Shown here: piece after piece, positions 5,625 through 9,675 of the stretch
Numbering within the stretch: position 1 is the stretch's first letter
Layout: every line of letters begins with the position of its first letter
NCBI GenBank assembly: GCA_937896105.1
Contig: CALBKR010000333.1
Location: 1 to 9,675, forward strand
Direction: 5' to 3'
DNA from: an uncultured Bacteroidales bacterium
Lineage (GTDB): Bacteria > Bacteroidota > Bacteroidia > Bacteroidales > Bacteroidaceae
Length of the DNA stretch: 9,675 nucleotides
The notes under the pieces: model-generated
Database searches by the model: none
Seen by the model: only the letters and a program-made list of their open reading frames with translations
What the model was told of the DNA's origin: nothing
Position numbers and translations under genes: made by a program

Positions 5625-8477
5625 GTGCGCAGACTGATATACTACATAACAGCTTTATTTGTCATTGCCGGCCTTGCAGGCTGTGCAAGCAAGAGGAAAA
5701 ACAACGCCACGACACGTATGTACCACGCCTTCACGGGGCGGTATAACACCTACTATAACGGCAATGTAGCCTACAAACAGGCTATGAAGGCACAGAACAC
5801 GGGGCACAAGGACAACTACCTCGAACAGTTACCCTTGCTCATCGTCAGCGACGAAAACACGCAGAAGGCAGGCGGCAACAACTACGACAAGGCCATTGAA
5901 AAGGCGCAGAAGGCTATAAAGAACCACTCCATAAAGAGACGCCCCAAACGCCCGGCAGGCAAAAAGCTGTCGCCGAAGCAAAAGCTCTTCTACTCGCAGA
6001 AGGAGTTCAACCCCTTCCTGTGGCGTGCCTGGTTCCTGATGGCAAACTCGCAGTTCCAGAAGGGCGAGTTCACCGAGGCAGCCAGCACATACATATACAT
6101 CTCCAAGCTCTACGAGAATAACCCAACCATTGTCGCACAGGCACGCATAGGACTGGCAAAATGCTATGCCGAGCTGGAGTGGCTCTACGAAGCCGAGGAA
6201 CTGTTGCAGCGCACACAGCGCGACACTGTGCCCGAAGCACTCAAAGAGGAGTTTGCCGTAGCAAAGGCAAACCTGTTGCTCAAACAGGATAGGAACGGGG
6301 AGGCAATTCCCTACATAAAGGAGGGGCTAAAGCGCAAGGGGATGACTGCGCTCGACAAGGCACGCGAATATTACCTGCTCGGGCAGCTATATGCAGAGGC
6401 AGGCAACAAGCAGGATGCATACAAGAGTTTCGGCAAGACAATATCCAAGAGCCCTCCATACGAGCTTGAGTTCAACGCACGCATAAGACAGACCGAGACT
6501 GCCACAAACGAGAACCACAAGAAGACGATGCGCAAGCTGAAGCGGATGGCAAAGGCTGACAAGAACGAGAAATACAGAGCCGAGATATACTATGCAATAG
6601 GCAACCTACACTTGAGCCAGAACGACACCACCGAGGCGATAAAGGCCTATGAGACCGGTGTGGCCAAAGGCTCCACAAGCGGATATGGTACAGGAATGTT
6701 ACACCTGTCGCTTGCAAACCTCTATTGGGAGAGGGAGAAATTCTCGAAATCGTACGACAACTACACAAAGGCGGTGTCAATGATTACCGAAGAGACACCG
6801 GGATACGATGTAGTCAAATTCCGCAGCGAGACACTGGGGGACTTGGTACAGTATACCGATGTCGTAGAGAAGCAGAGTGAACTGCTCTACTGGGCAACAC
6901 TCACGCCCGAGGAGCTGGAGCCGATAATCGATGAACTCATCGAGGAGGCGAAACGCCAGGAGGAACTGCGGAAAGAGGAGGAGAAGAAGATGGAGCGCGA
7001 AAGCGGAGGCGGCAGCGAACTCGACCAGGCCGGAGCATCGGCAGATATGACGATAGACAACCAAAGCAACAGGCAACTGTGGTACTTCTACAACCCGCAA
7101 CTGGTGTCACAGGGTGTGAAGACCTTCAAGCAGAAATGGGGCGACAGGGAGCTGAAGGACTATTGGCGGTTCAGCAACACAATATCGTCGCTGATGGTCG
7201 ACGAACTGGTAACGGACAGCCTTGCAATGGATAGCCTCGCAATTGACAGCCTTGCAATGGAAGGCGACTACCTCGCTGCAGACAGCATTGATATCAATGA
7301 GACTGCAGAGGAGCAGAACACAGACCCGACGACACGCGAATACTACCTGCAGCAGATACCCGATACCGACGAGAAGAAAGAGGCGGCACATCTGGCTCTG
7401 CGCGATGCGCTGTATGAAGCGGGAGTGCGTTTCAAGGACGATGTAAACGACAAGCACCTGACAATATCATATCTTGAACGCATTGCCGACAACTACCCCG
7501 ACTATGAAAGGCTTGCCGATACATACTATCAGCTGTTCCTCGCCTGCTCGCGTTGGGACGAGCCTGAGAAGGCCGCACACTACAAGAGCCTGCTCATTGC
7601 CAACTACCCCGACAGCACGATGACAAAGCGCATCCAGGAGCCCGATTTCTTTGAGGATGCAGCAACACGCAAGCACAAGGAGGATTCGGTATATGTAAAG
7701 GCATACGGGCACTTTACAAGAGAGGAGTATGATGCTGTGATAGAGGAGAATACATACAGTGCCGCAAAATACCCGCAAGGCAGCCACCGCGCACGCTTTA
7801 TGTTCATAGATGCGATGTCGAAGCTTTACAGCGGAAGACAGGACGAGGCACTCGAGGCACTCGAACTGCTTGTGAGCACCTATTCAAGCGACAGCATAAG
7901 CAATATGGCAGCCGGGATAAGTACAGGAATAAAAGAGGGGCGTCTGCTTCACAGCGGAATATCGACATCCATCTGGGACCGCAAGGCCGACGGAACGATA
8001 AGAACCGGCGAGGACAGCATTCCGCAGTTCAGTGCAGAGCGCAACGAGCCCTATTACTTTGTGCTGGCATTCCCCAACGGTTCGCTCGACGAGAAGCGCC
8101 TGCTGTTCGAGATGGCACGCTACAATTTCTCGAGGTATATGGTACGCAACTTCGAGATGACATTCGAGACATTGACCGAGGTGACACTGCTCGAGGTGAA
8201 AGAGTTCCTGAACTTTGACGAGGCATTCCTCTACCGCAAGAGGCTGTACAGCAATGCCGAGACTGCCAAGCTGCTCGAGGGAATAAATGCCTTTGTGATA
8301 TCAAAAACCAACCTCGATTTGTTATTGCAGTATTACACCTTCGGCGATTACACAAGGTTCTACGAGGAGAACCTGCTTGCGATACCCGAGGTGGAGATAG
8401 ACGGCTACACGCTCGATGAGCCTATTTATGAGGATGAAGAGAGTGAGGTTGAAACAAACGGAAACGAAGAAGAATAA
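5625..8477 (+). CDS. SprE/PorW-like TPR lipoprotein
   Basis: The 950-aa product starts at GTG 5625, preceded by GGGAG about 7 nt upstream, and has a lipoprotein signal peptide with lipobox LAGC (Cys20). The N-terminal motif RYNTYYNGNVAY (39-50) is followed by a lysine/arginine-rich loop (103-120) and several TPR-like helical pairs (about 135-195, 245-275, 318-348, 358-388). A charged coiled-coil stretch lies at about 428-458. The segment LWYFYNPQLVSQG through KWGDRELKDYWRFSN (485-518) is a hallmark I associate with the SprE/PorW family. The C-terminal part (about 800-930) has another conserved helical domain and an acidic tail. SprE and PorW are outer-membrane-linked lipoproteins needed for type IX secretion in Flavobacterium and Porphyromonas. 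The gene ends 4 nt before a porX homologue. Assignment is from remembered motifs; a general TPR lipoprotein is the fallback. Confidence 0.8.
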   Translation: MRRLIYYITALFVIAGLAGCASKRKNNATTRMYHAFTGRYNTYYNGNVAYKQAMKAQNTGHKDNYLEQLPLLIVSDENTQKAGGNNYDKAIEKAQKAIKNHSIKRRPKRPAGKKLSPKQKLFYSQKEFNPFLWRAWFLMANSQFQKGEFTEAASTYIYISKLYENNPTIVAQARIGLAKCYAELEWLYEAEELLQRTQRDTVPEALKEEFAVAKANLLLKQDRNGEAIPYIKEGLKRKGMTALDKAREYYLLGQLYAEAGNKQDAYKSFGKTISKSPPYELEFNARIRQTETATNENHKKTMRKLKRMAKADKNEKYRAEIYYAIGNLHLSQNDTTEAIKAYETGVAKGSTSGYGTGMLHLSLANLYWEREKFSKSYDNYTKAVSMITEETPGYDVVKFRSETLGDLVQYTDVVEKQSELLYWATLTPEELEPIIDELIEEAKRQEELRKEEEKKMERESGGGSELDQAGASADMTIDNQSNRQLWYFYNPQLVSQGVKTFKQKWGDRELKDYWRFSNTISSLMVDELVTDSLAMDSLAIDSLAMEGDYLAADSIDINETAEEQNTDPTTREYYLQQIPDTDEKKEAAHLALRDALYEAGVRFKDDVNDKHLTISYLERIADNYPDYERLADTYYQLFLACSRWDEPEKAAHYKSLLIANYPDSTMTKRIQEPDFFEDAATRKHKEDSVYVKAYGHFTREEYDAVIEENTYSAAKYPQGSHRARFMFIDAMSKLYSGRQDEALEALELLVSTYSSDSISNMAAGISTGIKEGRLLHSGISTSIWDRKADGTIRTGEDSIPQFSAERNEPYYFVLAFPNGSLDEKRLLFEMARYNFSRYMVRNFEMTFETLTEVTLLEVKEFLNFDEAFLYRKRLYSNAETAKLLEGINAFVISKTNLDLLLQYYTFGDYTRFYEENLLAIPEVEIDGYTLDEPIYEDEESEVETNGNEEE
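7215..7259 (+). repeat. Three tandem 15-bp units coding for (DSLAM/I)x3
   Basis: Units at 7215-7229, 7230-7244 and 7245-7259 encode DSLAM, DSLAI and DSLAM (residues 531-545 of the TPR lipoprotein). Units 1 and 3 are identical, and the middle unit differs at 3 of 15 bases. The array is in frame, so unit gain or loss would change linker length by 5 residues without breaking the gene. Confidence 0.85.
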
Positions 8478-8481
8478 GAAG

Positions 8482-9675
8482 ATGGCAAACAGATTACTAT
8501 GGGCCGACGACGAGATTGAACTGCTCAGAGCCCACATCATATTTCTGCAGAGCAAAGGGTACGAGGTGGTAACTGTCACCAATGGCCCCGACGCTATTGA
8601 GACCTGCCGCAACGAAGCTTTTGATCTTGTGTTGCTCGATGAGAATATGCCGGGACTCACAGGGTTGGAGACGCTGACGGTGATAAAGGAACTCCACCCG
8701 TCGACCCCGGTGGTGATGGTCACCAAGAGCGAAGAGGAGGATATTATGGAGCAGGCTATCGGCTCAAAGATTGCCGATTACCTGATAAAGCCTGTAAACC
8801 CCAACCAGATACTGCTTACACTCAAGAAGAACATACACCACAAGGAGATTGTGGCCGAGAAGGCAAACAGTGCCTACCAGCAGAACTTCGGCAAGCTGTC
8901 GATGCAGATAAACGATGCACGCAGCATAGAAGAGTGGCAGGAGATATACAAGAAGATTGTCTACTGGGAACTGCAGCTCGAGGATGCCGACACGCAGATG
9001 CACGAGATGCTCAAGTCGCAGAAGGAGGAGGCGAACAACATATATTCCCGCTTTATAAAGAACAGCTACCTCGACTGGATGTCCTCGCCGCGCGAGGAAC
9101 GCCCGCTGATGAGCCACGACCTGTTCCGCGAACGCATATTTCCGCTTGTCGACAAGGGTGAGAAGGTGTTCCTCATACTCATCGACAATTTCCGATACGA
9201 CCAATGGCGTATGCTGGCACAGGAGATTGGCAGTGATTTTACCATCGATGAGGAACTGTACACAGGAATATTGCCCACCGCAACACAGTATGCCCGTAAC
9301 GCCATATTCTCGGGTCTTATGCCGAGCCAGATAAAGGAGATGTTCCCGCAACTGTGGGTCGACGAGGAGGAGGAAGAGGGCAAGAACCTGAACGAGGAGG
9401 CGCTGATAGGCACGCAGATTGCACGTTACCGACGTAAGGACAGCTATTCATACGGAAAGGTACTTACATCGGCCGCTGCCGAAAAGTATATCGACAACAT
9501 CAACACCCTGTCGAAAAACGACATAAACGTATTGGTGGTGAATTTCATCGATATGCTCTCGCACGCACGCACAGAGTCGATGATGGTACGCGAGCTGGCC
9601 GCCAACGAAGCGGCATACCGCTCGATAACACAGTCGTGGATACGCCACTCGGCAATAAAGAAACTGTTTGCATAC
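8482..9675 (+). CDS. porX: PorX-like response regulator with PglZ domain (3' end outside the window)
   Basis: The frame is open from ATG 8482 to the last base: 398 codons of an expected total of roughly 515. Residues 1-120 are a CheY-like receiver with the acidic pair Asp9-Asp10, phospho-acceptor Asp53 (LVLLDENMPG), Thr81 and Lys103 (YLIKPVNP). A helical linker (about 120-205) leads to a PglZ-type alkaline-phosphatase-like domain, with LILIDNFRYDQW (231-242, Asp235), ILPTATQYARN (263-273, candidate metal or nucleophile threonines) and NFIDMLSHAR (354-363, Asp357 and His361). The acidic run at 294-299 follows LWV. In Porphyromonas, PorX pairs with the kinase PorY and controls type IX secretion genes; the PglZ part is a zinc-dependent phosphatase or phosphodiesterase. 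The start is 4 nt after the TPR lipoprotein stop, implying translational coupling. Homologues also occur in Bacteroidales without a T9SS, so the name does not prove that secretion system. Confidence 0.93.
   Translation, partial: MANRLLWADDEIELLRAHIIFLQSKGYEVVTVTNGPDAIETCRNEAFDLVLLDENMPGLTGLETLTVIKELHPSTPVVMVTKSEEEDIMEQAIGSKIADYLIKPVNPNQILLTLKKNIHHKEIVAEKANSAYQQNFGKLSMQINDARSIEEWQEIYKKIVYWELQLEDADTQMHEMLKSQKEEANNIYSRFIKNSYLDWMSSPREERPLMSHDLFRERIFPLVDKGEKVFLILIDNFRYDQWRMLAQEIGSDFTIDEELYTGILPTATQYARNAIFSGLMPSQIKEMFPQLWVDEEEEEGKNLNEEALIGTQIARYRRKDSYSYGKVLTSAAAEKYIDNINTLSKNDINVLVVNFIDMLSHARTESMMVRELAANEAAYRSITQSWIRHSAIKKLFAY

Noticed and set aside
8764..9351. Minus-strand open frame (195 codons) inside porX
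   Set aside because: It is antisense to conserved receiver and PglZ motifs of porX and has a Leu/Val-rich shadow composition.

Overview
The window looks like chromosomal DNA from an anaerobic member of the Bacteroidales (Bacteroidota). The grounds are: TAnnTTTG-type -7 promoter boxes, almost no Shine-Dalgarno sequences, a tRNA with no encoded CCA, frequent ATA codons in otherwise fairly GC-rich genes, and gene families typical of that order (a SprE/PorW-like TPR lipoprotein and a PorX-type response regulator with a PglZ domain). The genus cannot be fixed from the sequence alone.

Layout. (1) Positions 1-54 are the 3' part of a tRNA-Pro(CGG) gene, followed at once by a perfect-stem terminator. 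(2) Positions ~100-1030 are a markedly AT-rich block of two small plus-strand genes: a 98-aa orphan winged-helix protein resembling the N-terminal domain of Mrr-type restriction enzymes, and a 132-aa protein with one membrane segment. A second perfect hairpin (986-1030) ends the block and serves both converging transcription units. The composition shift next to a tRNA gene suggests acquired DNA, but no integrase or convincing att repeat is visible. (3) Positions 1048-4858 are a minus-strand gene run. In transcription order it encodes a cytosolic FklB-like FKBP prolyl isomerase, a membrane-anchored FKBP paralogue, an Lrp/AsnC regulator, and a fused enzyme joining a gamma-glutamyl hydrolase (peptidase C26) to a membrane-dipeptidase-type metallopeptidase (M19). 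(4) Positions 4859-5228 are a 370-bp divergent regulatory region with a promoter candidate for each side and a 19-bp perfect dyad over the plus-strand -7 box. (5) Positions 5229-9675 are a tight plus-strand run: a 127-aa membrane-anchored His/Cys-rich protein, a 950-aa SprE/PorW-like TPR lipoprotein, and a PorX-like response regulator that runs off the right edge (398 codons present, open to the end).

How the genes may work together. The FKBP pair puts one folding catalyst in the cytoplasm and one in the envelope. The Lrp-type regulator sits just upstream of the peptide-degrading fusion enzyme, which fits amino-acid-responsive control of small-peptide turnover. On the other side, a SprE/PorW-like lipoprotein is followed after 4 nt by porX. 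Both families are tied to the type IX secretion system (T9SS) or its regulation in other Bacteroidota. The window therefore holds either part of a T9SS-linked envelope system or its retained counterpart in a species without the secretion core; the window itself cannot tell which.
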